DNA of 64,000 bases from Cellulosimicrobium funkei. GTDB lineage: Bacteria > Actinomycetota > Actinomycetes > Actinomycetales > Cellulomonadaceae. Of this stretch, positions 52,212 to 60,790 are shown piece after piece. The stretch covers positions 124,001 to 188,000 of the forward strand of contig NZ_JNBQ01000001.1 in assembly GCF_001019615.1 (NCBI RefSeq), written 5' to 3'. Position 1 is the first letter of the stretch. Each line of letters begins with the position of its first letter. Below the pieces are notes generated by a model, which made no database searches, had not been told where the DNA came from, and saw only the letters and a list, made by a program, of their open reading frames with translations. The position numbers were made by a program, and so were the translations under genes.

Positions 52212-52399
52212 GGGGTCCCCCCGTGTCGCCGGACGGGGCGACGGTGTGCACGTGCCTCCGCCCGGGCGCCGACGGCGGGTGGCTTCACCGTCCCGTCCAG
52301 CGTCACGGTGCAGCCCGCCGTCGTCCCGAGCGCGAGCACGACCACGAGCACGTGCCCCAGCACGGACCCGGATCGGGCGGTGCGCGCGCGACGTCCCAC
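52208..52399 (-). CDS. putative small lipoprotein
   Basis: 63 residues if the GTG at 52399 is used (75-76 from an ATG at 52438). A basic start (RRARTARSG) and a hydrophobic stretch end in LGTTAGC, a usable lipobox, then VTLDGTVKPP and an Arg-rich tail. Its stop overlaps the flavodoxin start (ATGA), which supports it as a real gene. No family is recognised, and the short length leaves doubt. Confidence 0.45.
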   Translation of the reverse strand: MGRRARTARSGSVLGHVLVVVLALGTTAGCTVTLDGTVKPPAVGARAEARAHRRPVRRHGGTP

Positions 52400-52474
52400 G
52401 TCAGCGATGGTCCCGCCCGGGGGAGGCCGCTCGCGCACGGACGACCCCTCGAGGCGGGTCGTCGCGACGCGCGG

Positions 52475-53128
52475 TCACCGTGCGCCGAGGCCCGCCTCGT
52501 GCGCGAGGATCGCGGTCTGCGTGCGGTTCACGGTGCCCAGCTTCGTCATGGCGTGCGCCAGGTAGGCCTTGACCGTCGACTCCGCGAGGTACAGCCGTCG
52601 CGCGATCTCGGCGTTGGAGAGCCCGTCCGCGAGCGCCCCCACCACCTCCCGCTCCTGCGGCGCGAGCGCGTCGAGCCGCTGACGCGCGGCGGCGCGCCGG
52701 GCGGGCACGTCGTCGCCCGCGGCGGCGAGCAGGTGCCGCGCGACGGCGGGGGAGAGGATCGCGTCCCCGGCGACGGCCGCGCGGATGCCGTGGTGCAGCT
52801 CTTCCGGCGTGGAGTCCTTGAGCAGGTAGCCGACGGCGCCGGCTCGCAGGGCGGGCAGCACGTACTCGTCGCTGAGGAAGCTCGTCAGCACGACGACCGC
52901 GGTCTCGGGGTGCTCGCGCCGGACCGCCACGAGCGCGTCCAGCCCGTCCATGACGGGCATCTGCATGTCGAGCAGGAGGGCGTCCGGGGCGAGCTCGCGG
53001 ACGAGCTCGACCGCGCGGGCTCCGTCGCCGCCCTCACCGACGACCTCGAGGTCCGGCGCCGTCCCGATGAGCCGGACCACGCCGGCGCGCAGCAGCGCCT
53101 CGTCGTCCACGACCACCACGCGGATCAT
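52475..53128 (-). CDS. LuxR/NarL-type response regulator
   Basis: 217 residues; ATG with GGAGGA upstream. The receiver domain has the acidic pocket VVVDDEALL, phospho-acceptor Asp54 in LLLDMQMPVMDG, Thr in VLTSFLSDEY and Lys in YLLKDSTPEEL. The C-terminal LuxR helix-turn-helix (LAPQEREVVGALADGLSNAE in part, then IARRLYLAESTVKAYLAHAM in part) binds DNA. Its start overlaps the kinase stop (ATGA), so it is the partner of that kinase. Confidence 0.95.
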   Translation of the reverse strand: MIRVVVVDDEALLRAGVVRLIGTAPDLEVVGEGGDGARAVELVRELAPDALLLDMQMPVMDGLDALVAVRREHPETAVVVLTSFLSDEYVLPALRAGAVGYLLKDSTPEELHHGIRAAVAGDAILSPAVARHLLAAAGDDVPARRAAARQRLDALAPQEREVVGALADGLSNAEIARRLYLAESTVKAYLAHAMTKLGTVNRTQTAILAHEAGLGAR

Positions 53129-54231
53129 GGCGTCCTCCTCGGGAGCGTCGCCCGCAGCCGGTAGCCGCCCGGCGGCGTGGGTCCGGACTCCAGGGTGCCG
53201 CCCAGGAGCTCGACCCGCTCGCGCAGCCCGGTGAGCCCGAAGCCGCCGGTCGTGAGGCCGGTCGCTGGGCGGGTGGGCGGGCCGTTGTCGACCGTGACGC
53301 GGACGCCGCCCTCGACCGGTGCCACCTCCACGGTGGTGTCGGCGCCCGGGGAGTGCCGGACGGCGTTCGTCAGGCCCTCCCCGACGACGCGGGCCACCGT
53401 CCGGTCCACGAGGTCCGGCGGGTTCGACGGCGGCGCGGAGACGTGGACCCGGACGGGCTGGCCGGCGGTGCGTGCCTCGGTGGCCAGCGCCTCGATCGCG
53501 GCCGGACCGGGGGCGGCGGTCTCGTTCGTCGCCCCGTTCGCGCCCCGCGCGGGCTCGGGGGCGTCCGCCGCGAGCGCCGTGAGGACCTGCCGCATCTCGG
53601 CGAGCGCCGCGCGGCCGCTCGTGCCGATCTCGTCCGCGACACGACGGACGTCGGTGTCCTCGGTCGTGGTCGCGAGCACCTCCGCCTCGACGACGGCGTA
53701 GCTCACGCGGTGGGAGACGACGTCGTGCAGCTCGCGGGCGAGCCGGGCACGCTCGCCCGCCCGTGCCGCCTCCTCGGCGCTCGCCGCGGCCCGGCGGTCC
53801 GCCTCGGCGCGGGAGCGCTCGGCTCGTCCCGCGACGTACGCGAACAGGGTCATGAGCGTCGCGACCCAGAGGGTCGTCGGTCCCGACGGCTCGGCCGTCG
53901 CACGCCATGCCGGCCACGTCGCGGCGACGACGCCGAGCACCGCGGCCCCGCTGGTGCGGGCGGACCGGACCTCGGTCCCCACGGCGTAGAGCGCCGCGAG
54001 GGTCGCGACGGCCGGGGAGACGAACGACAGCACGACGCACGCGCCCAGGACGGCGAGGGGGTACCGCCGCCGCACGAGGAGCAGGGCCGACGCCGCGAGC
54101 TGGGCGGCGACCTCCGTCCCCACCGACGCCCATCCCAGACCGGACGACGCGCGCAGCACGACGAGGAGCGCCCCGGCGGCCCCGCTGGACACCGCGACGA
54201 GGACGTCGGCCCGCGAGACCTGGACCCCCAC
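53125..54231 (-). CDS. sensor histidine kinase (HisKA_3 type)
   Basis: 368 residues. Four to five membrane helices (about 10-130) form the sensor, then a coiled helix and the HisKA_3 domain with ARLARELHDVVSHRVSY, phospho-acceptor His169. The HATPase region has EGLTNAVRHSPGA, VTVDNGPP and GGFGLTGLRERVELLGG. It lacks a large extracellular domain, so the signal is likely membrane-borne. The GTG at 54231 has no Shine-Dalgarno; TAGCCT lies seven bases upstream. The thioester surface protein is divergent from it and may be a target. Confidence 0.93.
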   Translation of the reverse strand: MGVQVSRADVLVAVSSGAAGALLVVLRASSGLGWASVGTEVAAQLAASALLLVRRRYPLAVLGACVVLSFVSPAVATLAALYAVGTEVRSARTSGAAVLGVVAATWPAWRATAEPSGPTTLWVATLMTLFAYVAGRAERSRAEADRRAAASAEEAARAGERARLARELHDVVSHRVSYAVVEAEVLATTTEDTDVRRVADEIGTSGRAALAEMRQVLTALAADAPEPARGANGATNETAAPGPAAIEALATEARTAGQPVRVHVSAPPSNPPDLVDRTVARVVGEGLTNAVRHSPGADTTVEVAPVEGGVRVTVDNGPPTRPATGLTTGGFGLTGLRERVELLGGTLESGPTPPGGYRLRATLPRRTP

Positions 54232-54238
54232 GCCGCTC

Positions 54239-54244
54239 AGGCTA
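54239..54244 (-). promoter_or_regulatory. -10 box of the kinase-regulator operon (leaderless)
   Basis: TAGCCT on the minus strand, seven bases before the GTG at 54231; no ribosome-binding site. Confidence 0.6.
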
Positions 54245-54400
54245 GCCACGGGAGGGCGACCGGGCCCGCTGAGCGGGTCGCGAGGAGTCGACTTTCGGAG
54301 GTAGTGGTCGCCTCCGTTCGGGCGTGCCGGAGAGGTGCCCCCGGGGCGGAACGTGGAGTCATCGGGAAACACCCGCCACGACAGCCAGAGGAGCTCCACC

Positions 54401-56473
54401 ATGAAGGTTCTTCGCACCGCCACGACGACCGCCGTCTCCGCCGCCCTCGTGCTGGGGGCTCCGCTGGCCGCGTTCGCGAACGACGGCGAGGCCCCGGCCC
54501 CCGAGGCGACCGCCCCGGAGGCGACCGCCCCGGAGGCCGCCGCCGACGCCCCCGCCGAGGAGGCCGCCCCGGAGCCGGCCCCCGCGCCCGAGGCGCCCGC
54601 CACGGTGACGACGGACGCGGCCCCCGCGCCGGTCGACCCCGTCGTGGCGCCCGCCGCGGAGGCACCGGCCGCGGAGGCACCGGCCGCCGAGACCGTGCCG
54701 GAGCCTGCCGCGGCCGGTGCGGAGCCCGCCGTCGAGGCCGACGAGCCCGCCGCGGAGAGCGCCGACGAGACCGCGACCGACGAGACCGCGACCGACGACG
54801 TCGTGGAGGGGCTGCCCGAGGACGTCACGGTCGACCCGGCCGTGACGGACGGCGTGGCCGAGGACGTCAGCACGGAGGCCGAGGCGTCGACCGACGCTCC
54901 CGCGGGCACGGACGTCGCGACCACCGTCGCCACGGCGGCCACCGCGGGCCTGCTGGGCGCGACGCAGGCCGCCTACCCCGACGCCGAGTACGAGCCGCAC
55001 TGGCACGACGGCTACAACGAGGGCTTCTGGTGCGACTACTGGTACTTCCAGGAGCCGACCGAGGGCGGTTCCGGCCGTGACTGGTCCGGATGGGGGATGC
55101 CGCAGCTGCACGTCCTGCACCACCACCTGGTGGATGACGACGGCACGACCCACATGGTGTACGACCGTGACATCGCGAACTCGTGGTGGCACGCGTGGAG
55201 CGGCGAGGTCGCCAAGGCCGACCCGGACGGGATGCACTGGGAGAACACCTCGGCCCAGCAGACGATCCTCGTGAACGGGTTCAAGGGCGGCACCGACATG
55301 GGGATGCGGGCCGTCGACGCTCGGGACCTCCTCGCCCGCGCGGGAGTGTCCTCGCAGCGGTCGGACATCGACGACACGACCGCGGAGTACACCGCCTACG
55401 AGGCGACGCAGTTCGCCGTCTGGTACTTCTCCACCGGGCACGACGTGATGGGTCTGTTCTTCGACGTCGACGCGTCCAACCACGTGACGCTGAGCGACTT
55501 CGCCCGGCAGCAGCTGGGCGGCGAGTGGGCCTGGGGGCAGAGCGACCGCACCGCGACCATGGAGACGGCGGCCTGGCTCATCGAGAAGGCTCTGACCGAG
55601 AACGTCGTCATGCCGCAGCCCGGGTTCGTGTCGAACGGGTTCGTCCGCGGCACCGACGGGTCCGTCGACTACGGCTTCACCGCCACGCTCGTCGGGGGCA
55701 CGGGTGACGTGCACGTCGAGCTGCGCACGGCGGACGGCTCCGCGCTGCCGGCCGGCGTCGTCCTCGTCGACGCGCAGGGACGCGTCGTCAGCACCGTGAC
55801 CCCGGGGCAGAAGGTGTTCGTCCGGGTCCCTGCGGGGACGGACGTGGCAGCCCTCCCGCCCTTCCAGGTCTGGGGCTCGGCGGAGGGCACGGCGAAGGGC
55901 AGCCCGCACTTCTACACCGGTACGGACTACACGAGCGGCGCGCAGCACTGGCTCGTCGGCCTGGGTGAGCTGGACCGTCCGTCGACGGCCTGGGACTGGA
56001 TCGGTGTGACGCTGGCCGACGAGCCGGAGGCCCCGACGGACCCGACGGACCCGACGGACCCGACCGACCCGACCGACCCGACCGACCCGACCGACCCGAC
56101 CGACCCGACGGACCCGACCGACCAGACGGACCCGACGGACCCGACGGACCCGGCCGACCCGACGGACCCCACCGACCCGGCCGACCCCGCGGACCCCGCG
56201 GACCCGGGCCAGCCCGTCGAGCCGACGGCGCCGATCTACGCCGACGCAGCCGGCAACGTCGTGACGACCGCGGCCTCGTCGTCCGACCCGGCGAACCTCG
56301 GTCTGACGGACGCGCAGCCGGTCGCCGAGGTCGAGCGGGCCGCCGCGCAGCGTGACGCGCTCGCGACGACGGGCGCGGACGCGAGCATCCTCGCCGCGGG
56401 GGCGTTCATCGTCCTCGCCGGCACGGGTCTCGTCCTCGCCTCGCGTCGCCGTCGGTCCACCGACGCGCGCTGA
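54401..56473 (+). CDS. sortase-anchored surface protein with thioester (TQXA) domain
   Basis: 690 residues; ATG with GAGGAG seven bases upstream. The signal peptide ends near residue 26 (AAFAN). Residues 28-185 are a Pro/Ala/Glu/Thr-rich stalk. The thioester domain (about 195-440) contains Cys211 in GFWCDYW and TQFA with Gln337, which can form the Cys-Gln thioester of TQXA adhesins. A beta-rich domain follows (about 415-540), then a TDP tripeptide repeat region (about 545-605), and the sorting signal LATTG (654-658) with membrane helix and Arg-rich tail, of the actinobacterial class E type. It is predicted to be cell-wall attached and to bind host or environmental surfaces covalently. Confidence 0.88.
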   Translation: MKVLRTATTTAVSAALVLGAPLAAFANDGEAPAPEATAPEATAPEAAADAPAEEAAPEPAPAPEAPATVTTDAAPAPVDPVVAPAAEAPAAEAPAAETVPEPAAAGAEPAVEADEPAAESADETATDETATDDVVEGLPEDVTVDPAVTDGVAEDVSTEAEASTDAPAGTDVATTVATAATAGLLGATQAAYPDAEYEPHWHDGYNEGFWCDYWYFQEPTEGGSGRDWSGWGMPQLHVLHHHLVDDDGTTHMVYDRDIANSWWHAWSGEVAKADPDGMHWENTSAQQTILVNGFKGGTDMGMRAVDARDLLARAGVSSQRSDIDDTTAEYTAYEATQFAVWYFSTGHDVMGLFFDVDASNHVTLSDFARQQLGGEWAWGQSDRTATMETAAWLIEKALTENVVMPQPGFVSNGFVRGTDGSVDYGFTATLVGGTGDVHVELRTADGSALPAGVVLVDAQGRVVSTVTPGQKVFVRVPAGTDVAALPPFQVWGSAEGTAKGSPHFYTGTDYTSGAQHWLVGLGELDRPSTAWDWIGVTLADEPEAPTDPTDPTDPTDPTDPTDPTDPTDPTDPTDQTDPTDPTDPADPTDPTDPADPADPADPGQPVEPTAPIYADAAGNVVTTAASSSDPANLGLTDAQPVAEVERAAAQRDALATTGADASILAAGAFIVLAGTGLVLASRRRRSTDAR
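56035..56210. repeat. GACCCGACC-type tandem repeat encoding TDP/ADP units
   Basis: About 20 nine-base units, in frame, coding for the wall-spanning spacer of the surface protein. The length is likely to vary between strains. Confidence 0.85.
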
Positions 56474-56497
56474 CGACGACGCACGGCCCCTCGGCCC

Positions 56498-56530
56498 GCC
56501 CGGTCCCGCACCCACGGTGCGGGGCCGGGC
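56498..56530 (+). terminator. terminator after the surface-protein gene
   Basis: 15-bp stem (56498-56512 with 56516-56530, one G-T pair) and a three-base loop, 25 bp after the stop. Confidence 0.8.
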
Positions 56531-56619
56531 GTCGTCGTGCACGGGGAGGCGCGGCCTCGGTGGGCCGGCCGAGCCGAAAAGCCCGTGCCGGAGGCGCGTC
56601 GTGCTGACAGGCTCGCGGG

Positions 56620-57273
56620 GTGGAACACCCCGTGCCGATCGACCTCGAGACCTGGCCGCGCCGCGAGCACTTCGAGCACTTCCTCCACGCGTCGCCGTGC
56701 ACGTACGCGATGACCGTCGAGCTGGACGTGACGGCGCTCGCGGCCGCGCTGGCCGCGTCGTCCCGCAAGACCTACGTCGCACAGGTCTGGGCGCTCGCGA
56801 CGGTGCTGAACCGGCACGAGGAGTTCCGACTGCGCCTCGACGACGCGGGCGCCCCGGCGGTCTGGCCGGTGGTGCACCCCGCGTTCACCGTGCTCAACCC
56901 GGGGCGCGAGACGTTCTCGGCCGTGTGGACGCCGTACGACGCGGACTTCGACGCGTTCCACGCGGCGGCGTCGGCGCTGCTCGCCGAGCACCGGACCGCC
57001 ACGACGTTCTTCCCGCAGGGCGCGCCGCCGCCGAACGCCTTCGACGTGTCGAGCCTGCCCTGGGCGTCGTTCACGGGCTTCACGCTCGCGATCCGTGACG
57101 GCTGGCGGCACCTCGCGCCCATCGTCACGCTCGGGCGGTACGTCGAGCGGGACGGGAGGACGTTCCTCCCGCTCGCGGTCCAGGTGCACCACGCCGCGGC
57201 GGACGGGTTCCACGTGGCGCGCCTCGTGAACGAGCTCCAGGAGCTCGTCGACGACCCGGCCTGGCTCGACTGA
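56620..57273 (+). CDS. cat: type A chloramphenicol O-acetyltransferase-like protein
   Basis: 217 residues, the usual CAT length. PIDLETWPRREHFEHFLH is the N-terminal signature and VQVHHAAADGFHVARLVNEL contains the catalytic HHxxxDG (His190-His191, Asp195-Gly196). SSLPWASFTGFTL is the trimer/substrate region. It would acetylate chloramphenicol with acetyl-CoA, though chromosomal relatives can prefer other acceptors. The GTG at 56620 has no Shine-Dalgarno; CAGGCT is six bases upstream, so it appears leaderless. No mobile element is nearby. Confidence 0.9.
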   Translation: MEHPVPIDLETWPRREHFEHFLHASPCTYAMTVELDVTALAAALAASSRKTYVAQVWALATVLNRHEEFRLRLDDAGAPAVWPVVHPAFTVLNPGRETFSAVWTPYDADFDAFHAAASALLAEHRTATTFFPQGAPPPNAFDVSSLPWASFTGFTLAIRDGWRHLAPIVTLGRYVERDGRTFLPLAVQVHHAAADGFHVARLVNELQELVDDPAWLD

Positions 57274-57311
57274 CGCGGCCATGCCCTCCCCGCGGCGGGC
57301 GTGCGGGCCGC

Positions 57312-57971
57312 TCAGGCGGCCTGGTCCGCGCCCCCGAGCACTCGGTCGAGCGCCGGGCGCGGGTCCGCGCCCGCCGGGAGGTCCTGGGCGACCGCGACGA
57401 TCGCCGCCGCGAGGTCGCGCACCTTGACGTTGGCGAGGCTCGACGAGCGCCGCAACGCCGCGAAGGCCGCGTCCGGGGTCATGCGGTACGCGAGCGCCAC
57501 GACGCCCTTCGCCTGCTCGATCGCTGCGTGGGACTGCGCCCACAGGCCGATCTGCTCGTTCGCCTGGGCGCGCGCGCCCACGCCGACGACGCTCGTCACG
57601 TCGAGCACGACGCCCCGGGCGACGGGGACGCCCGTCGGGTCGCTCCACGCGACGTCCACGAGCACGACGACGGCGCGCTCGCTCCCGCGGGCGTCCTGGA
57701 TGACCTGGACCTGGACGGGCGCCTCGCCGGACGCGGCGAGCGCGATCGCGGCGAGCGTCCTCTCGCGGTCCTTGCCCGTCGCGCGGTGGTGCCACAGGAG
57801 GAGCTCGGTCGTCGGCACGACCTCACCCGGGGCGTAGCCGAACAGCTCGACGAGCGCGTCCGACCACCACCAGGTGTCCGTGCCGGGGTAATAGCGGAAC
57901 TCGCCGGCGGCGACCGCGCCGGGCGAGGCCACCCATGTCGAGAGGACGGCGTTGCCGGCCGATCCGTTCAC
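57312..57971 (-). CDS. PAS-ANTAR RNA-binding regulator
   Basis: 219 residues from GTG at 57971 with AAGGAG six bases upstream. A PAS domain (about 20-135; YYPGTDTWWWSDALVELFGYAPGEVVP in part, TDTWWWSDALVELFGY) is followed by an ANTAR domain (about 150-205; AIEQAKGVVALAYRMTPDAAF with the AKG motif and conserved aromatic). ANTAR proteins bind two-hairpin RNA motifs and stop termination. It has no kinase partner here and closely resembles the protein at 60085-60714. Confidence 0.92.
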   Translation of the reverse strand: MNGSAGNAVLSTWVASPGAVAAGEFRYYPGTDTWWWSDALVELFGYAPGEVVPTTELLLWHHRATGKDRERTLAAIALAASGEAPVQVQVIQDARGSERAVVVLVDVAWSDPTGVPVARGVVLDVTSVVGVGARAQANEQIGLWAQSHAAIEQAKGVVALAYRMTPDAAFAALRRSSSLANVKVRDLAAAIVAVAQDLPAGADPRPALDRVLGGADQAA

Positions 57972-58076
57972 CTCTTGCTCCTTGTGGACGACGGTGCGAG
58001 GGTGAGGCCGCTGCATGACCCCGTCGCACCGCCGCACATGGTCCCGCAGGACTGCTCCTGGCGACGAATCCCGTGC

Positions 58077-59093
58077 TCAGGGGCGCAGCAGAGCCTTGAT
58101 CGCGCGGCGCTCGTCCATCGCGGCGTACCCCTCGGCGGCGTCGTCGAGCGACAGCTCGAGGTCGAACACGCGCGCGGGGTCGATGCGACGCTCGAGGACG
58201 AGGTCCATCAGCTCGGGCAGGTACTGGCGGACCGGAGCCGGGCCGCCCGACCAGTGCACGTGGCGGTAGAACATGTCGACGACGGGGAGCTCCACCCCGT
58301 GCGGCAGCCCGACGACGCCGACGTGCCCGCCGGGACGCACCGACCCGAGCGCCTGGGCCACGGACTCCGGCGTGCCGACGGCCTCGACCACGCCGTGCGC
58401 GCCGAGCCCGTCGGTGAGGTCCAGGACGCGCGCGACGCCCTCGTCGCCGCGCTCCGCGACGACCTCGGTCGCGCCGAACGCCCGGGCGAGCTCCTGGCGG
58501 GGCGCGTGCCGGCTCATGGCGACGACCTGCTCGGCCCCGAGCTGCGCGGCGGCGAGGACCGCGAGCAGGCCGACGGCGCCGTCGCCCACCACCACGACCG
58601 TCCGGCCCGGTCCCGCCTCGGCCGCGCGGGCGCCGAACCAGCCGGTACCCAGGACGTCGGACGCGGTGAGCAGCCCGGGCAGGAGGTCGTCGTCGGGGCG
58701 CTCGGGCGTCGCGACGAGCGTCCCGTCCGCGAGCGGGACGCGCAGCAGCTCGGCCTGGGCGCCGCGCACGGGCTCGCGGTGGACGCACGACGTCTGGTAG
58801 CCGGCGCGGCAGATCGGGCACGTGTTGTCGGAGGCGAAGAACGACCCGACGACGAGCTGCCCCGGGCGTACGGTCCGGACGTCGTCGCCCACCTCCTCGA
58901 CGGTGCCGACGTACTCGTGGCCCATGGCGACGGGGTGCTCGATCCGGTTGACGCCGCGGTACGTCCACAGGTCCGACCCGCACACGCACGCCGCCTCGAC
59001 GCGCACGATCGCATCGGTGGGCGCGAGCAGGCGCGGGTCGTCGCGCTGCTCGACGCGGACGTCGTACGGGGCGTGGATGACGGTCGCGCGCAC
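58077..59093 (-). CDS. zinc-dependent alcohol dehydrogenase
   Basis: 338 residues; GTG with GGGAG five bases upstream. Medium-chain dehydrogenase: catalytic zinc ligands in ACVCGSDLW and GHEYVG, structural-zinc loop DNTCPICRAGYQTSC (three Cys plus an Asp in place of the first), and NAD(P) motif VVVVGDGAVGLLAVLAA. C-terminal DLELSLDDAAEGYAAMDERRA, shown in part, is typical of the subfamily that acts on alcohols or glutathione adducts. Its role is not set by the neighbours, which are ANTAR regulators. Confidence 0.92.
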   Translation of the reverse strand: MRATVIHAPYDVRVEQRDDPRLLAPTDAIVRVEAACVCGSDLWTYRGVNRIEHPVAMGHEYVGTVEEVGDDVRTVRPGQLVVGSFFASDNTCPICRAGYQTSCVHREPVRGAQAELLRVPLADGTLVATPERPDDDLLPGLLTASDVLGTGWFGARAAEAGPGRTVVVVGDGAVGLLAVLAAAQLGAEQVVAMSRHAPRQELARAFGATEVVAERGDEGVARVLDLTDGLGAHGVVEAVGTPESVAQALGSVRPGGHVGVVGLPHGVELPVVDMFYRHVHWSGGPAPVRQYLPELMDLVLERRIDPARVFDLELSLDDAAEGYAAMDERRAIKALLRP

Positions 59094-59187
59094 GGTGGCT
59101 CCCTCGACGGGCGGACGGGACGCCGTCGAGCCTACGGCCGTCCGCGTGCCCCGGCCTGCCCGGAGAGGCACGCCCGGTGCGTGGGAG

Positions 59188-59943
59188 TCAGGCTTCCTCG
59201 GTCCGCCGTGACTGGACGGCGTTGCTCGCGTCGTAGGTGAAGCTCAGCCGTCGCCCGACGACCTCCGCGGCGACGTCCTCGAGCGTCGTCGACCGGGCGA
59301 AGGCGTGCGCCCGGAGCACGGCGAGCGCGTCGTGGGGTGCCACGCGGAGCTGGGCCGTGACCATGCCCGTCGCCTGGTGCACCTCGGCGCGTGTCGACCA
59401 GTCGAGCGAGTCCAGGTCGGCCAGCAGCGCGAGCCCGACGACGTCCGCCAGGAGCTGCACGTCGTCCGGCTCGCGCGCGAGCCGGGCCGAGGCGGTGAGG
59501 AGGCTGAGCACCCCCACCACCTGGCCGCCCGCGTGCATGGGGACGGCGTGGTAGGTCGCGGGGCCGCTGATCGTCGCGGCGACGCCGGCGAACACGGGGA
59601 ACGCGCTCACGTCGTGGTTCCCGTCGACCTCGGTGACCACGACGCGGTCCTCGGCCAGCGCGAGCTGGGCCGGCCCCTCGCCGAGCGTCTCCTCGAGGTC
59701 CTCGATGCGGGCGGCGACGCCGTCGGACGTGGCGACCGTGAGTCGGTCGTCCGCCGTCGCGGCGACGGTGAGCGCGACGCTCTCGGCGCCGAGCACCGTG
59801 GCGCACGCCTGACACATGCGTGCGGGCGTCGACAGGGCGTCGTCGACGTCCGCGAGCGCGCGGGCCAGGAGTGTCAGCAGCTCCGACGCGCCCACGTCCG
59901 CCTCCGTCCGGTCCTCGTGCACCGCGGTCCAGTTTTTCACCAC
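59188..59943 (-). CDS. GAF-ANTAR RNA-binding regulator
   Basis: 251 residues; GTG at 59943 (a second GTG follows immediately). An N-terminal GAF domain (about 22-175; CQACATVLGAESVALTVAAT in part, LGEGPAQLALAEDRVVVTEV in part) leads to an ANTAR domain (about 180-235; VHQATGMVTAQLRVAPHDAL, LRAHAFARSTTLEDVAAEVV). This is the type found as Rv1626/AmiR-like antiterminators with a sensory domain. It points away from the PAS-ANTAR gene at 60085; the three ANTAR proteins form a group. Confidence 0.92.
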   Translation of the reverse strand: MVKNWTAVHEDRTEADVGASELLTLLARALADVDDALSTPARMCQACATVLGAESVALTVAATADDRLTVATSDGVAARIEDLEETLGEGPAQLALAEDRVVVTEVDGNHDVSAFPVFAGVAATISGPATYHAVPMHAGGQVVGVLSLLTASARLAREPDDVQLLADVVGLALLADLDSLDWSTRAEVHQATGMVTAQLRVAPHDALAVLRAHAFARSTTLEDVAAEVVGRRLSFTYDASNAVQSRRTEEA

Positions 59944-59999
59944 CTCGTGCGCTCGCTCGGCGACGCGACCTGCGTCGTCACATGGGCGCAGGCGTCGGG

Positions 60000-60027
60000 T
60001 TGCAGAACCCCGCCGCCGGACTAGAGT
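60000..60027 (+). promoter_or_regulatory. promoter of the second PAS-ANTAR gene
   Basis: TTGCAG (60000-60005), 16-base spacer, TAGAGT (60022-60027). Confidence 0.7.
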
Positions 60028-60084
60028 CCGGGAGTCGAGTCTGGACCTGGCTCACGACCCGCAGAACGACGACGGAGACGACCC

Positions 60085-60714
60085 ATGTCCGTGGAGGACC
60101 ACGCAACCCTGCACCCGCTGTCCCTCGGCGACGACACGACGCTGGGGCAGTACCGGGTCGACCTGGCGACCGACACCTGGTGGTGGTCGGCCGAGACGTA
60201 CCGCCTGCACGGCTTCGAGCCGGGCGACGTCGTGCCGACGACGTCGCTCGTGCTGGCCCACAAGCACCCCGACGACCGGGACCGCGTCCGGGACGTGCTG
60301 GAGCGCGCGCGTCGCGACGGCGCGCCCTTCTCGAGCCTGCACCGCATCATGGACGCGCGCGGCCGCGAGCGCGTCCTCGTCCTCGTGGGCCAGGGCCGGC
60401 GCGACCGAGCCACGGGGCAGGTCGTCGAGCTGCTCGGGTACTTCGTCGACGTGACGCGACCCGTCCGGACGCAGGCCGGACTACAGGCGCAGCGCGACAT
60501 CGCCGCCGCGGCCGACAGCCGGCGGCCGATCGAGCAGGCGAAGGGCGTCGTGGCCGCCGCGTTCGGGGTCGCCCCCGAGCAGGCGTTCGCGGTCCTCAAG
60601 CGCGTGTCGAACGACCGCAACGTCCGCCTGCGCGACCTCGCCCGGCAGGTCGTCGAGGAGGGTACGCGGCCCGACGCCGACCGCGTCGACCGGGTCGCCG
60701 CGCTGCTGTCGTAG
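60085..60714 (+). CDS. PAS-ANTAR RNA-binding regulator
   Basis: 209 residues; ATG with CGGAGA upstream. The PAS part (ATDTWWWSAETYRLHGFEPG) and the ANTAR part (PIEQAKGVVAAAFGVAPEQA, FAVLKRVSNDRNVRLRDLAR) are close to those of 57312-57971, including the TDTWWW start, so the two genes are paralogues. A good promoter is 60 bp upstream. The target RNAs should carry paired hexaloop hairpins, which I could not locate by eye. Confidence 0.92.
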   Translation: MSVEDHATLHPLSLGDDTTLGQYRVDLATDTWWWSAETYRLHGFEPGDVVPTTSLVLAHKHPDDRDRVRDVLERARRDGAPFSSLHRIMDARGRERVLVLVGQGRRDRATGQVVELLGYFVDVTRPVRTQAGLQAQRDIAAAADSRRPIEQAKGVVAAAFGVAPEQAFAVLKRVSNDRNVRLRDLARQVVEEGTRPDADRVDRVAALLS

Positions 60715-60790
60715 CCGTCGTCGTCGGCGCCGCGGACGCGACGTCCGACGCCCGCCAGACGCCCCGCCCGCGCGCGACGAGGCTGGGTCC

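Noticed and set aside
56035-56210. CRISPR-like or satellite array
   Set aside because: The repeats are nine bases, in frame and coding for TDP units; there are no spacers.
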